Assembly (NCBI GenBank): GCA_020832285.1 | Contig: JAFIFB010000094.1 | Coordinates: 29,303-93,302, forward strand | DNA: 64,000 nt | Reading direction: 5' to 3' | Source of the DNA: Balneolaceae bacterium | GTDB taxonomy: Bacteria > Bacteroidota > Rhodothermia > Balneolales > Balneolaceae | Part shown: piece by piece, positions 16,829 to 25,595 of the stretch | How positions within the stretch are numbered: position 1 is the stretch's first letter | How the letters are laid out: every line of letters begins with the position of its first letter | The notes under the pieces: model-generated | What the model saw: only the letters and a program-made list of their open reading frames with translations | Told to the model about the DNA's origin: nothing | Databases searched by the model: none | Made by a program: the position numbers and the translations under genes

Positions 16829-17845
16829 TTATTGCCTTACGTAATCGTGAAAACCTTCGCTCATCCATTCCTGAATGCCCTCTTCTGTATTCATGTAAAT
16901 CACAGCCTCTGTATTTTCCAGTGAATCAATAAGGCGGATACCTTCTTCCGGTTCCAACAATGTTAGAACAGAGGCATAAGCATCGGCCCAGGTTCCTTTA
17001 TTTGATATTACGGTGGCCTGAATCTGGCTGACAGCCCCCAATCCTGTTTTCGGGTCTAAAATGTGTGAATATCGCTGTCCGTCAATTTCCACAAACTGAA
17101 ACATATCCCCTGAAGTGGTTACGGTTTTTCCGGTCAGGTTCAATGAAATAAAGCTCGATTGGTTTTGGCCCATATTTTTCGGGATAGCCACGTCCCAGTA
17201 ATCCCTGCCCGGAGGCGGATCACCCAGGGTGATATCTCCGCCCCCATCCACCAGTGAAGAGTAAATCCCTCGCTCTCGCAGAACTCTCACCGCTTCTTCA
17301 GCTGCATATCCTTTTGCGATGCCACCAAGATCGAGTTCCATTCCCTGTTTATCCAGTTTTACGGATTGCCGGGCCTCGTCCAGCTCCATGTATTGATAGC
17401 CAACTCTGTCCAGCAGCTCCCGGAGTTGATCCTCAGAAGACAATTCCGGTTCGGGCATGCGCCTTAAAAAGCGCCAGTATTTGGTGAGCGGGCCAATGGT
17501 AACATCAAATAGTCCGTCAGTTTTTTCAGATATCTGATACGCTTCGTATAACACTTCAAAGAGAGGATCGCTCAGCTCCATCGCTTCTCCGCTGCCTGAT
17601 GTGCTTGCGAGCCGGTTCAGCTCACTATCTTCGAGGTAATCACTCATGATCTGGTTCAGCTCCTCTATCCGTTCAAATACAGCCTCTGCGGCTTCATTCG
17701 CTTCTGTTTCGTCATCTGCATAAAGAGTTACCGAAAAACGGGTTCCCATATGAGCAGAATTGAAGATATAGCGCTGCAAATCCTGTCCGGTGACCAGTAC
17801 AGGCAGCAGAACAGAAAAAAAGAATAGTCCTGAAATTTTTTTCAT
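16829..17845 (-). CDS. apbE: FAD:protein FMN transferase (ApbE)
   Basis: A 338-residue exported enzyme that attaches FMN to threonines of target flavoproteins such as Nqr or Rnf subunits, using FAD. A signal peptide covers about residues 1-20. The family core is visible: AHMGTRFSVTLYADD, DLGGIAKGYAAEEAV, a VDGGGDITLG flavin-binding loop, and GKTVTTSGD followed by YSHILDPKTG and a WADAYAS motif with metal-binding residues. Length is typical. No Nqr or Rnf genes lie in the window. The planctomycete-type cytochrome genes nearby are on the other strand and converge with it. Confidence 0.92.
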   Translation of the reverse strand: MKKISGLFFFSVLLPVLVTGQDLQRYIFNSAHMGTRFSVTLYADDETEANEAAEAVFERIEELNQIMSDYLEDSELNRLASTSGSGEAMELSDPLFEVLYEAYQISEKTDGLFDVTIGPLTKYWRFLRRMPEPELSSEDQLRELLDRVGYQYMELDEARQSVKLDKQGMELDLGGIAKGYAAEEAVRVLRERGIYSSLVDGGGDITLGDPPPGRDYWDVAIPKNMGQNQSSFISLNLTGKTVTTSGDMFQFVEIDGQRYSHILDPKTGLGAVSQIQATVISNKGTWADAYASVLTLLEPEEGIRLIDSLENTEAVIYMNTEEGIQEWMSEGFHDYVRQ

Positions 17846-17942
17846 TGGCTGGGGTTTTAAACAGAACGGAAAAGTACATAAATTTATGATCCTGTTCAGG
17901 CCTGCATGAGAAATGAGCTGTAAAAACTGTATTTTTCTTTTT

Positions 17943-18014
17943 GCCGGAGTAGCTCAGGGGCAGAGCAACGCTCTCGTAAAGCGTAGGTCGTCGGTTCAAA
18001 TCCGATCTCCGGCT
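17943..18014 (+). tRNA. tRNA-Thr (anticodon CGT)
   Basis: The acceptor arms GCCGGAG and CTCCGGC pair fully. The anticodon stem ACGCT/AGCGT closes a loop CTCGTAA, giving anticodon CGT (threonine, codon ACG). The T arm is GTCGG-TTCAAAT-CCGAT. No CCA end is encoded. Confidence 0.95.
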
Positions 18015-18089
18015 CTCTTATCATTTCGTGACATCTAAAACTATTCAGGACAATATTTGTGACGGCTTTTGGATGTTTACTCTCTTCAC

Positions 18090-18162
18090 GACCCTGTAGT
18101 TCAACCGGATAGAACGAAAGCCTCCTAAGCTTTAGATCTGGGTTCAAGTCCCGGCGGGGTCA
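18090..18162 (+). tRNA. tRNA-Arg (anticodon CCT)
   Basis: The acceptor arms GACCCTG and CGGGGTC pair with one G-T wobble. The anticodon stem AAAGC/GCTTT closes a loop CTCCTAA, giving anticodon CCT (arginine, codon AGG). The T arm has GGGTTCAAGTCCC. It lies 75 nt after tRNA-Thr, probably cotranscribed. No CCA end is encoded. The stretch from 18163 to 18498 shows no convincing gene. Confidence 0.93.
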
Positions 18163-18498
18163 TTTAAACTTTAGCCTGTCCATCAGATCCCAAATTTTTA
18201 TAACCTGAATGCCCGGCACTATTGCTGAAAACATAATTATTTCTTAATGTTGCGAAGATGAGATGCATTTCTGTATAAATCTTTGGTAAGTATAAACCGG
18301 CACAGCTTCTTTGCCGGCCACTCACCGGTTGATCACACTTCCGGTTTAATTGATTGCAGCAGGTTTTATTGCAGGTACATTTATCAAAACAGACCGGTGG
18401 ATATTGGTGAGGACAGCTCCAGGGCGGACTCTTTCGTTCAATCATCACACTCAGCTCCCGGTATTAACACTGAGTGTTTCATTTCGAAACCGAAACAG

Positions 18499-19260
18499 TT
18501 AACCTGCAGCCGAAGCGCCTCCATCCACAGTCAGCACTGTTCCGGTGATCCAGGAAGCATCATCACTGGCTAAAAAGAGAACCGCTTTGGCGATATCTTG
18601 AGGAGTACCCACTCGCTTCATGGGCAGACTCCCCGGCACTTCATCCAGGATGGTATCAGCATTGGGAAAAGCAACAGCCGAAGAACGGTACAGCTCTGTA
18701 TCCACCGCTCCGGGCTGTATCAGGTTAATCCGGACCTGAGGCGCATAATCCACAGCCAGCTGCTTTACAAGAGCCTGAACCGCACCTTTGCTCGCGTTGT
18801 ATGCTGCGTGATTGGGAAACCCTTTATGCGCGGCAATGGAGCCGGTAACCACTACTGTTCCGCCCTCCTTCTGCATGTGCGGAATGCATTCCCTCAGCAG
18901 ATAAAACACCGAATTCAGGTTGGTATCAAGCGTTTTATGCCAGGTTTCAACAGGTACTTCAGTGAGCGAACCAAGTCCCAGCATCCCGGCATTGGCTACC
19001 ACAATGTCTACACTCCCATAAGCTTCCAGGGCACGTTCAACCAGAGCCCTGTTCTCTTCTTGATTACGAACATCAGTTTTTACAAACAGAGCCTTCCCTC
19101 CTTTTTTCCTGATCGTTTCCACTACATCGTTTCCCAAATCTGAGCTGCGACCTGCCAGCACCACACGTGCCCCCTCTTCGGCAAACCGCTCAGCAATAGC
19201 TCGTCCCATTCCTTTGGTGGCCCCGGTTATGATGGCCGTTTTATCTGTAAATTTTTTCAT
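18499..19260 (-). CDS. SDR family oxidoreductase (FabG-like)
   Basis: A 253-residue classical short-chain dehydrogenase/reductase. The dinucleotide-binding motif is TGATKGMG near residues 14-21, NAG is at about residue 90, the catalytic Ser lies in VVTGSIAAHKG and the YNASKG motif gives Tyr and Lys. The C terminus WITGTVLTVDGG is the standard ending. Residues after the first strand (LAGRSSDLG) suggest NADP, but this is weak. The exact substrate cannot be told. It stands alone on the minus strand. Confidence 0.88.
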   Translation of the reverse strand: MKKFTDKTAIITGATKGMGRAIAERFAEEGARVVLAGRSSDLGNDVVETIRKKGGKALFVKTDVRNQEENRALVERALEAYGSVDIVVANAGMLGLGSLTEVPVETWHKTLDTNLNSVFYLLRECIPHMQKEGGTVVVTGSIAAHKGFPNHAAYNASKGAVQALVKQLAVDYAPQVRINLIQPGAVDTELYRSSAVAFPNADTILDEVPGSLPMKRVGTPQDIAKAVLFLASDDASWITGTVLTVDGGASAAG

Positions 19261-19381
19261 TCTTTTTCCAGTTCATTAACCCTTTCATCTCTGGTTGAAA
19301 TCATTTTTCTAATACTTAACTGATTGATAATACATAATCTGGTTACAGGACACACTCCTTATTTTATTTATATTTTCTTAT

Positions 19382-20842
19382 TCAACGAATCAACAGAGCC
19401 CAGGGGCCGTCCGACGGAGCTGTTAATTCCACCGCATCTGACTCTTCAAGCAAAATATCCTCCTGCCACTCGCTGTTCATGATGTCCATCCATTTGATAG
19501 TTAGACTGCCTGAAGCAGCAGAGGTATCCAGCGTTACAGATCCCCCATTTGGGAAATAGACAGCATACACGCTGCCTTCCTCAGCAAATACATACGCCTC
19601 GTTCTCCTCCCGATTCGATAGCAGGTGATTTGCCGGTTCGCTTGCAAACGGATTCATCTCATCGGTAAACATTCGCAAACTTTTGAGCTGAATCTGCGCA
19701 AGCGGCTTCAGCCCGATTCCAGATGGATTAAATGGATTGGAAGTACGATGAAAACGGGATGATGCAAAGCCTCCAAAAATATTACGCCACAATTTGTTCG
19801 TACCTTCCTCAAAGCTGTGTCCGTGATGGGTGCCTCCGTAAATTTTCACATTGTTCATGGGGCGTTGCCCGTCTGCCAGGCGTTCGTTTCGGACCTGCTG
19901 GGCGTTGTCCCAGTGAGTCTGTCCCTGTTGATGTGTATTCTGAGAGATGTCCACATAGGTGTAGAGTTCGGGTTTGTCGAATGTAGCATCATGTTCAGGG
20001 TTGGAGAGGTCCCAGGCATCCCACATTTCGGTTACGTGAACAGTCAGTCCGCTCTCTTCTGCACGCTCCCGGATTAGTTCAGCCCAGTAATCACTCCATA
20101 AAGGCGACTCATTGGTTTCATTGCTGATACAGTAGAGCACATGAGGATATGGAAGGGATATACTCAGGAGTTTCTCCATATAGGCGTTCTGAAAATCAAG
20201 TACGATGGGATTATCCTCAAAATCAGGCGGAGTTCTGAAAAAGGGATTTTCACGCTGGCCGGGATGAGTTTCGATCACTTCGGGAAGGCCGCTTTCATCC
20301 GTTGTATAATTTATATTGTTCTTCGGGTTAAACGGATTTAGCTGCCAGGGATCGCGTGCAAAGTCGAAACGGTCCCAGATTTCAATTTGCACAATGATTC
20401 CCCGCTCCAGGGCCATATTTAAAAAATTCTCAAACCGGCTCCAGTACTCATCACTCCAGGTGGTCAGGTCGTACAGGCCTTCATCATTGCGGCCAAAAGC
20501 CCAAGGATTTCCATGATCGCGGCTCGACATAGTGTTTCGTACATAATTCCCGCCATTTTTTACCATCAGGTCCAGGTGCGACTCCAGCCCGAATGGCCAG
20601 ATATCGGGATGGTTAAAGAGATTGTCCTGGTCAGTGGCTCCCAGCAGCAGCACCGGCTCCCCTTTAAATTGCCAGTATCTCGGATTCTGAGTATATGTCG
20701 TAATCCTGTCTTCATTACTGAACGAAGCGATGTCTGTACGGCCCTCCCCGCCGGTTGGATGTTGCGATGAATTTGTGCAGGATAACATCAGCCAAAGAAA
20801 TCCGGTCAGAGTCAGAAAAAATGAATATTTCATTAGATGCAT
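19382..20842 (-). CDS. Glycoside-hydrolase-like (GH5-type TIM barrel/DUF6298-like) lipoprotein
   Basis: A 486-residue exported protein with a lipoprotein signal ending LWLMLSC. The body reads as a (beta/alpha)8 glycosidase of clan GH-A type: YWQFKGEPVLLLGATDQDNL, NYVRNTMSSRDHGNPWAFG, IVQIEIWDRFDF, and YCISNETNESPLWSDYWAE, whose NE pair is in the position of the usual acid/base. The C-terminal 90 residues look like a small beta-sandwich (SVYAVYFPNGGSVTLD, MNSEWQEDI). Closest in style to DUF4038/DUF6298 proteins. Its sugar substrate is unknown. No SusC/SusD pair is nearby. Confidence 0.7.
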   Translation of the reverse strand: MHLMKYSFFLTLTGFLWLMLSCTNSSQHPTGGEGRTDIASFSNEDRITTYTQNPRYWQFKGEPVLLLGATDQDNLFNHPDIWPFGLESHLDLMVKNGGNYVRNTMSSRDHGNPWAFGRNDEGLYDLTTWSDEYWSRFENFLNMALERGIIVQIEIWDRFDFARDPWQLNPFNPKNNINYTTDESGLPEVIETHPGQRENPFFRTPPDFEDNPIVLDFQNAYMEKLLSISLPYPHVLYCISNETNESPLWSDYWAELIRERAEESGLTVHVTEMWDAWDLSNPEHDATFDKPELYTYVDISQNTHQQGQTHWDNAQQVRNERLADGQRPMNNVKIYGGTHHGHSFEEGTNKLWRNIFGGFASSRFHRTSNPFNPSGIGLKPLAQIQLKSLRMFTDEMNPFASEPANHLLSNREENEAYVFAEEGSVYAVYFPNGGSVTLDTSAASGSLTIKWMDIMNSEWQEDILLEESDAVELTAPSDGPWALLIR

Positions 20843-20978
20843 ATTAATTTAATTTGTCTCCCATTATACCTGATACTTGAAATGAAGGCAAAGAACTTTT
20901 TCATTTTCCGGTTTCTGAAAATCATATGAAAGTTTCTCATATTAAGGGCAGATTTCACGAACCAGAAACAAAAAAACT

Positions 20979-21800
20979 ATGTCAACATTTATAGCCGCTG
21001 CTATACAGCTTAACAGCCAGCCCGATCTCTCCGAAAGCATGAAACAAGCCAAAAATGCTGTTGAAAAAGCCGCTGGCCAAAACGCTGATTTCATTGCGCT
21101 TCCTGAAAACTTTCCTTTTATGGGCGATGAAAAAGAGAAACATCTTCAGGCTGAACCAATCTCGCAAGCAGTGATGGAGCAAATCCCGCAATGGGCAAAA
21201 ACATATCAGGCCACCATTATGGCTGGTGGATTTCCCGTGCGAGCCAAGAGTGGAAAAGTGTTTAATCGTGCCATCCTTGTGAACCCCAAAGGAGAAATCA
21301 CGGCCAAATATGATAAAATCCACCTGTTTGATGTCACCCTGTCTGATAACGAGAGCTACTGCGAATCAGAAACGGTGGAGGCGGGCAAACCGATACCAAT
21401 TGTGGGCCGCCTTGAAGGCCCTGACGGAAAAGCTGTTTCCATCGGGTTATCCATCTGTTACGATGTACGATTCCCCGAACTGTACCGAAAACTTGTCGAT
21501 AGTGGAGCGGACCTGATATGTGTTCCTGCCGCTTTCACCCGGCCCACTGGCAAGGCTCACTGGAAAACCCTTCTTCGCTCACGCGCTATCGAAAACACCT
21601 GCTTTGTCATTGCACCGGCTCAGACCGGTATTCACGGAGCCAAACGAAAAACCTATGGCCATTCACTGATTATTGATCCCTGGGGTCGCATATTGGCTGA
21701 TGCAGGCACCAAGCCGGGCATGGCTATATCAGATATCAATTTAGACCTGATTGACGATGTGCGCCGAAAATTGCCCTCGCTTAGTCATCGCAGACTCTAA
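20979..21800 (+). CDS. Carbon-nitrogen hydrolase, Nit1/Nit2-type amidase
   Basis: A 273-residue nitrilase-superfamily enzyme. The catalytic triad is visible as Glu43 (LPENF), Lys113 (KYDKIHLFD) and Cys160 (SICYDVRFPELYR). The context RAIENTCFVIAPAQTGIHG and SLIIDPWGRILADAG is that of Nit-type deaminated-glutathione amidase or omega-amidase, a metabolite-repair enzyme of the cytoplasm. Length is normal and the ATG at 20979 is the obvious start, as the first strand follows directly. It is divergent from the glycosidase gene. Confidence 0.88.
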   Translation: MSTFIAAAIQLNSQPDLSESMKQAKNAVEKAAGQNADFIALPENFPFMGDEKEKHLQAEPISQAVMEQIPQWAKTYQATIMAGGFPVRAKSGKVFNRAILVNPKGEITAKYDKIHLFDVTLSDNESYCESETVEAGKPIPIVGRLEGPDGKAVSIGLSICYDVRFPELYRKLVDSGADLICVPAAFTRPTGKAHWKTLLRSRAIENTCFVIAPAQTGIHGAKRKTYGHSLIIDPWGRILADAGTKPGMAISDINLDLIDDVRRKLPSLSHRRL

Positions 21801-21921
21801 ATTGATTTTTCTGTTATTTTTCACCTTTTGATCTCAAAAAATAAGTATAACACAAAACAGAATTCAAATGCGCCTTATCCTCTGGATTTCCGGCCAAGCG
21901 GCTTGTATTCATGTCATATTA

Positions 21922-22020
21922 AAAAAATACAAACAACTCAGCCTTGATGATCGTCACAAGATGAAAACTCTTCTTGATACAGGCCATGCAAAGAGTGACA
22001 TTGCTGCCTTAACTAAACAT
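21922..22020 (+). mobile_element. IS30-family transposase remnant (N-terminal helix-turn-helix only)
   Basis: The frame reads YKQLSLDDRHKMKTLLDTG then HAKSDIAALT, the N-terminal helix-turn-helix of IS30-type transposases, and then runs into the end of the neighbouring gene without any DDE domain. No inverted repeat was identified. It is a small leftover of an old insertion. Confidence 0.5.
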
Positions 22021-23441
22021 CACCAGATTCTGAATGGCACTTCCGCCTCCCCTGCCCGGATAATATCGGAACTGTGTATGGAGATGTAGGGAAATACCTC
22101 TGCTTCTTTGGATGCCCCACAGCCATCTGATCGATAATCATGCATGGTTTCTTCCACAAGATTCTGGCTGAAATTCAGATTGGCCAGGCCAAACATTCTC
22201 ATCGCTACACCAGCATTGATTTCGTAGCGGGAAAAGAGCCGGGTGCAGGTCGGAAATGTATAACTCGCCCCGATATAAAATTCCTGGGTAAGGTAAGGCA
22301 CAACGGCATCACCGAATGCACTAAGAGATATTTTTGGCAATGCAAGGCCGTACTGTCCGCTTACGGTTCCTCCGAATCCGGCGGCATTTCCTTCTGCCTG
22401 ATCAGCTCCGGGGTTCCGGATTCCCCCTTCCAGCATGGGTGTAAAACTGGTTCCTTCTACCTGCAGTCCCAGATCACCGGAATAGGTAAATGCAGTTTCA
22501 AACTGTGCACTTCCATCCGCTCCCAGGTCAAGCTTGTACACATATACCGGGCCCATGCGGAATGTCAGCGGAATAACACCCACACTGAAAGGAAGCACGA
22601 GGGCAGGCATGGGCGGTTCCCAGCTGACCTCATCACTGTTACCCCCGGCCATTACAAACTGCATATCCACCCTTCCCTCAAGCCCGCGGTTATTGAACCG
22701 GAAGGACTCTGTTTCATGATCGGTGATCGTAAACGCCGTGTTATTTTCAAACCCGCTGATCGTGAGCCGGGCCAGCATTGCCCCGGAAACCGAACCGGTA
22801 TCGTACTTTACGAGAAGGGCCAGTACAGCCTCGTTGTCGCTGCGGTTCAATGTTCCCTCCACGGTAACATCTCCCAATTTGTACTCCCATTTTGTTTCAC
22901 CGGTTGCTCCTGCAACATTTGGCTTCAGCATTTTGCCATCGAACTCCAGCATCGCGTTTTCTGTGATGCTTTGCCTGAAATCAAACCGTTCTGTGTGATC
23001 CACTTTGACATTACGAAACGCTTCATTGATTGACGCATAACCGGTTTCCACCGTAATCTCTCCTCCCTCTTCACTGACAGAGGTAATTCGCCTGAGCGCT
23101 TTATTGGCAAGAAGAAGAATTTCTCCCTCTTTAAGTGAAACACCTGCATTTTCCAGGACCGAAGAATTAAATATAAACTGATGGTTCTCTTCGTCATACT
23201 CTGTAAGCGCCGCTTCAGTCACACTCTCTTCCAGCATCACTGTTTCACTACCGAGTTCAGCGTCAAACTCGCTGTACTCCGGAAAATCATCAGGGTTTTC
23301 AGAGCCTGATTCTGTTGATGAGGAACATCCTTTTGCAAGAACTGCAAATAAAAAGAGACAAAAAAATATTGCCGGCAGATTATTGAACCGGCAACTTTTT
23401 AATTCATTCAATAAATAGTTACTTACGTAAAATAGTTTCAT
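22020..23441 (-). CDS. Hypothetical large lipoprotein
   Basis: Not recognised. A 473-residue protein with a hydrophobic N-terminal segment ending in AVLAKGCSSS, a lipoprotein-like signal (Cys near residue 39), followed by an acidic serine-rich linker. The body appears all-beta, with blocks such as GVSLKEGEILLLANKALRRI, VDHTERFDFRQSITENAMLE and a C-terminal barrel-like half (GPVYVYKLDLGADGSAQFET, EFYIGASYTFPTC). It may be a cell-surface adhesin-like or carrier protein. Start is taken at 23441, but the Met at a later codon could serve. It is bordered by an IS30 relic. Confidence 0.6.
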   Translation of the reverse strand: MKLFYVSNYLLNELKSCRFNNLPAIFFCLFLFAVLAKGCSSSTESGSENPDDFPEYSEFDAELGSETVMLEESVTEAALTEYDEENHQFIFNSSVLENAGVSLKEGEILLLANKALRRITSVSEEGGEITVETGYASINEAFRNVKVDHTERFDFRQSITENAMLEFDGKMLKPNVAGATGETKWEYKLGDVTVEGTLNRSDNEAVLALLVKYDTGSVSGAMLARLTISGFENNTAFTITDHETESFRFNNRGLEGRVDMQFVMAGGNSDEVSWEPPMPALVLPFSVGVIPLTFRMGPVYVYKLDLGADGSAQFETAFTYSGDLGLQVEGTSFTPMLEGGIRNPGADQAEGNAAGFGGTVSGQYGLALPKISLSAFGDAVVPYLTQEFYIGASYTFPTCTRLFSRYEINAGVAMRMFGLANLNFSQNLVEETMHDYRSDGCGASKEAEVFPYISIHSSDIIRAGEAEVPFRIW

Positions 23442-23857
23442 TTTTTACTTATTGGGTGTAATTGGTTTGATGCTTGATACCCCCCTCACACGAAAAACAT
23501 CCTCAAAATAGATCAGCATTGATTTAGTTTTTTATCGGGCTCGTTATTTTCTCCATATCTTATGGCCTATATCCAATTTTAACTGTTACTTAAAAACAAT
23601 ATTAAAACTCAATAAAAAAATAAAGCTATGGTGCGCTTGGGCTGTTCGTTGTACGCCGGACAGCTTGTCCTGCAACTCGTAATCTTGCATAAGAAACAAA
23701 GGTGGTTGGGGGGAAATCTTGGGTTCTGGGCGTTAGTAAATACTTTCTTTGGGCGAAAATCGGAGTAACAGGTCAGCGACCCGTTGTACGGTGGGTGAAA
23801 CTTTTTGAGTTATAACTTGTTGATAGTGATATACTTTTTATAATCAACAATTACAAT
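23442..23857. repeat. Intergenic stretch with two short palindromic repeats
   Basis: No gene seen. GGACAGCTTGTCC (23658-23670) is a short palindrome. A block GGTCAGCGACCCGTTGTAC at 23771-23789 recurs at 59170-59188, so it is a dispersed repeat; GGTC and GACC form its stem. The rest is unremarkable. Confidence 0.5.
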
Positions 23858-24238
23858 ATGATACGCTTGCTAACTTCTTTTTTCATCATTCTTTCTTTTT
23901 TGATGATCTCATGTACAACCGAAGCAGATTCCATTGTCGTGGATTTCGGTGCAGACTATTCAGTCCTTGTTTCAGATGATTTTCCAACTATTTCAGATAA
24001 TGAACTGAATGTTGAAGTGCTTTACACTGGCTGTGAACCAAACCATGAATTTAATCTTGAGTATACTGAAATCAATGAAAATGAATTTGAAGTTTGGCTG
24101 AACAAGCTTACCCCGAACGAAGATTGTGAAGACTCATTTCAGGAAGTCCGCGTATTTACACTGCCTGGTGAGCTTGAAGAAGGCAAAATTATTTTCCTTG
24201 GCCCTAATATAGAGATCGTTCTGAAAGAGAGTGAATAG
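23858..24238 (+). CDS. Hypothetical lipoprotein, 126 residues
   Basis: Not recognised. Signal with lipobox LMISC (Cys19), then a compact acidic beta-rich domain with two later cysteines (YTGCEPNHEFNLEY and NEDCEDSF) that could form a disulfide. Length and plan fit small secreted lipoproteins of Bacteroidota-like cells. It converges with the ybbR gene (24261) and stands alone. No partner gene is evident. Confidence 0.65.
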   Translation: MIRLLTSFFIILSFLMISCTTEADSIVVDFGADYSVLVSDDFPTISDNELNVEVLYTGCEPNHEFNLEYTEINENEFEVWLNKLTPNEDCEDSFQEVRVFTLPGELEEGKIIFLGPNIEIVLKESE

Positions 24239-24260
24239 CCCGGAAATCTCACCAAGAGAA

Positions 24261-25271
24261 TTATTGTGAAACAACCCGAAAATAGGATACCCGCGGAGGC
24301 TGAAAGCTCCGGAGCCGCACAATCTGATCGGTAGTTTCTGAAACTTCCACTTCTGGTGTAATTCGGCCTGAATCGTCTCCCTCAAGAACGGAATAATCTA
24401 CATACGCACTGAATGGACGCGTACCCTGGATTTCTGAGTATTGTTCGATAGGCACATCAAACCGTACAGTGATCGATGATGGATTATAAGTAACGGCCTG
24501 TCCACTTGGTAAATTTCTTGTACGCACAGGAACCCGGATTTCAGCTTCTGTGAATTCTGCAACATCAAGCTGCATCAGAACTGATGTTGGTTCAATCATT
24601 AAAGATGAACTCCCGGTTTTCAACTGTACTTCGCGTTCCATACTCCGGTTCACATCTGAAATTTCAACATTCGCTGTTTCCCACGCTTCGAGTTCAGCCA
24701 ATTTCGATTCAGCCCCTGTTACTAGCACACTGTCGGGAAAAAAAACAGGATCCTGAAGCAATCCGTATTGGCTTCTTAAAGAAATATCAACACGGTTTAA
24801 AATGGGTACTTTCTTACTGGTTTTTCGTTCCGTTTCGATATTTAGTTGCGATGGCTCCACCTGAACCACATTCAAATCAGTAAAAGCGCTCACCTGGTTG
24901 CGTACCTGCTCACTAAGGTTTACCTGTTGTGCTTCGGCATTTACTACCACACGGGGCGGATTGCTGTAAACCGAAATCAGTTTCCACCCCTCCCCCGAAA
25001 GATTGACTCTGGCTGTTGCTGGAATTTCGTTGCTCACAATCAGATCATCAGGTAAATTTGAAAGGTGAATCGGCACATTGATCGAGACGGTAAAATCGCG
25101 GTTCAGGTTCACAATGAACCAGAGGCATAGAGCAAAAAAGAGGGCAATACTGAAGGCAATTACCTTTTCCCTCCCTTCCAGGTCACTGCTTTTGGTCTCT
25201 TCGGATTTCGATTGGCCGTCTCCCGAAAAGAACTGTTTGAAGCGATCTGATATAAATTTTAAAAACGTCAT
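24261..25271 (-). CDS. YbbR/CdaR-like membrane protein
   Basis: A 336-residue protein with a cytoplasmic start, one transmembrane segment (VIAFSIALFFALCLWFIVNL, about residues 34-53) and an extracytoplasmic region of YbbR-like beta repeats (FTVSINVPIHLSNLPDDLIV, PPRVVVNAEAQQVNLSE, VPVRTRNLPSGQAV). In Firmicutes CdaR proteins regulate the di-adenylate cyclase CdaA. No cdaA gene is adjacent here, so that role is uncertain. It follows recF and dciA on the same strand, 27 nt downstream of dciA, and is probably the last gene of the recF operon. Confidence 0.75.
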   Translation of the reverse strand: MTFLKFISDRFKQFFSGDGQSKSEETKSSDLEGREKVIAFSIALFFALCLWFIVNLNRDFTVSINVPIHLSNLPDDLIVSNEIPATARVNLSGEGWKLISVYSNPPRVVVNAEAQQVNLSEQVRNQVSAFTDLNVVQVEPSQLNIETERKTSKKVPILNRVDISLRSQYGLLQDPVFFPDSVLVTGAESKLAELEAWETANVEISDVNRSMEREVQLKTGSSSLMIEPTSVLMQLDVAEFTEAEIRVPVRTRNLPSGQAVTYNPSSITVRFDVPIEQYSEIQGTRPFSAYVDYSVLEGDDSGRITPEVEVSETTDQIVRLRSFQPPRVSYFRVVSQ

Positions 25272-25298
25272 GACAACTCAAAGATAATCAATAATAAA

Positions 25299-25595
25299 TC
25301 ATGTGCGCACGATAATTTCTTTTACCACATTCGATTCCACGCGCTCATTCAATTTTTTTGCAACAGAAAAACGGTTGGCATGCAGTTCATACCGCCATGC
25401 TTCTGAAGTGACCGTTACAATCAGTTTCGATCCTTCAAAACGTACTTTTTTTGTTGCTGCGTTAATATTTTCACCCACCACGTCGGGCCAAATATGCAAA
25501 ACCATACCTCTTTTCAGTTCTGCCTGCCGGGGAATTCGTTTCATAAATTCCTTCAACAGTTCATTCATCGATTTTGGTTTTCGTCCGAAGGCCAT
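25299..25595 (-). CDS. dciA: DUF721/DciA-like helicase-loader protein
   Basis: A 98-residue protein of the DUF721 family. The conserved core is WPDVVGENINAATKKVRFEG then LIVTVTSEAWRYELHANR, followed by a short basic helix (KKLNERVES). DciA homologs help load the replicative helicase DnaB in bacteria lacking DnaC. The gene sits directly downstream of recF (adjacent, no gap), an arrangement seen in many genomes and consistent with a replication role. The family is small and the identification rests on the core motif. Confidence 0.75.
   Translation of the reverse strand: MAFGRKPKSMNELLKEFMKRIPRQAELKRGMVLHIWPDVVGENINAATKKVRFEGSKLIVTVTSEAWRYELHANRFSVAKKLNERVESNVVKEIIVRT

Noticed and set aside
18164..18448. 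94-residue cysteine-rich frame after tRNA-Arg
   Set aside because: No homologous pattern and directly abuts the tRNA; not supported as a gene.
22140..23033. 297-residue open frame opposite the large lipoprotein
   Set aside because: Cysteine- and histidine-rich text without motif, entirely opposite a better-supported exported protein.
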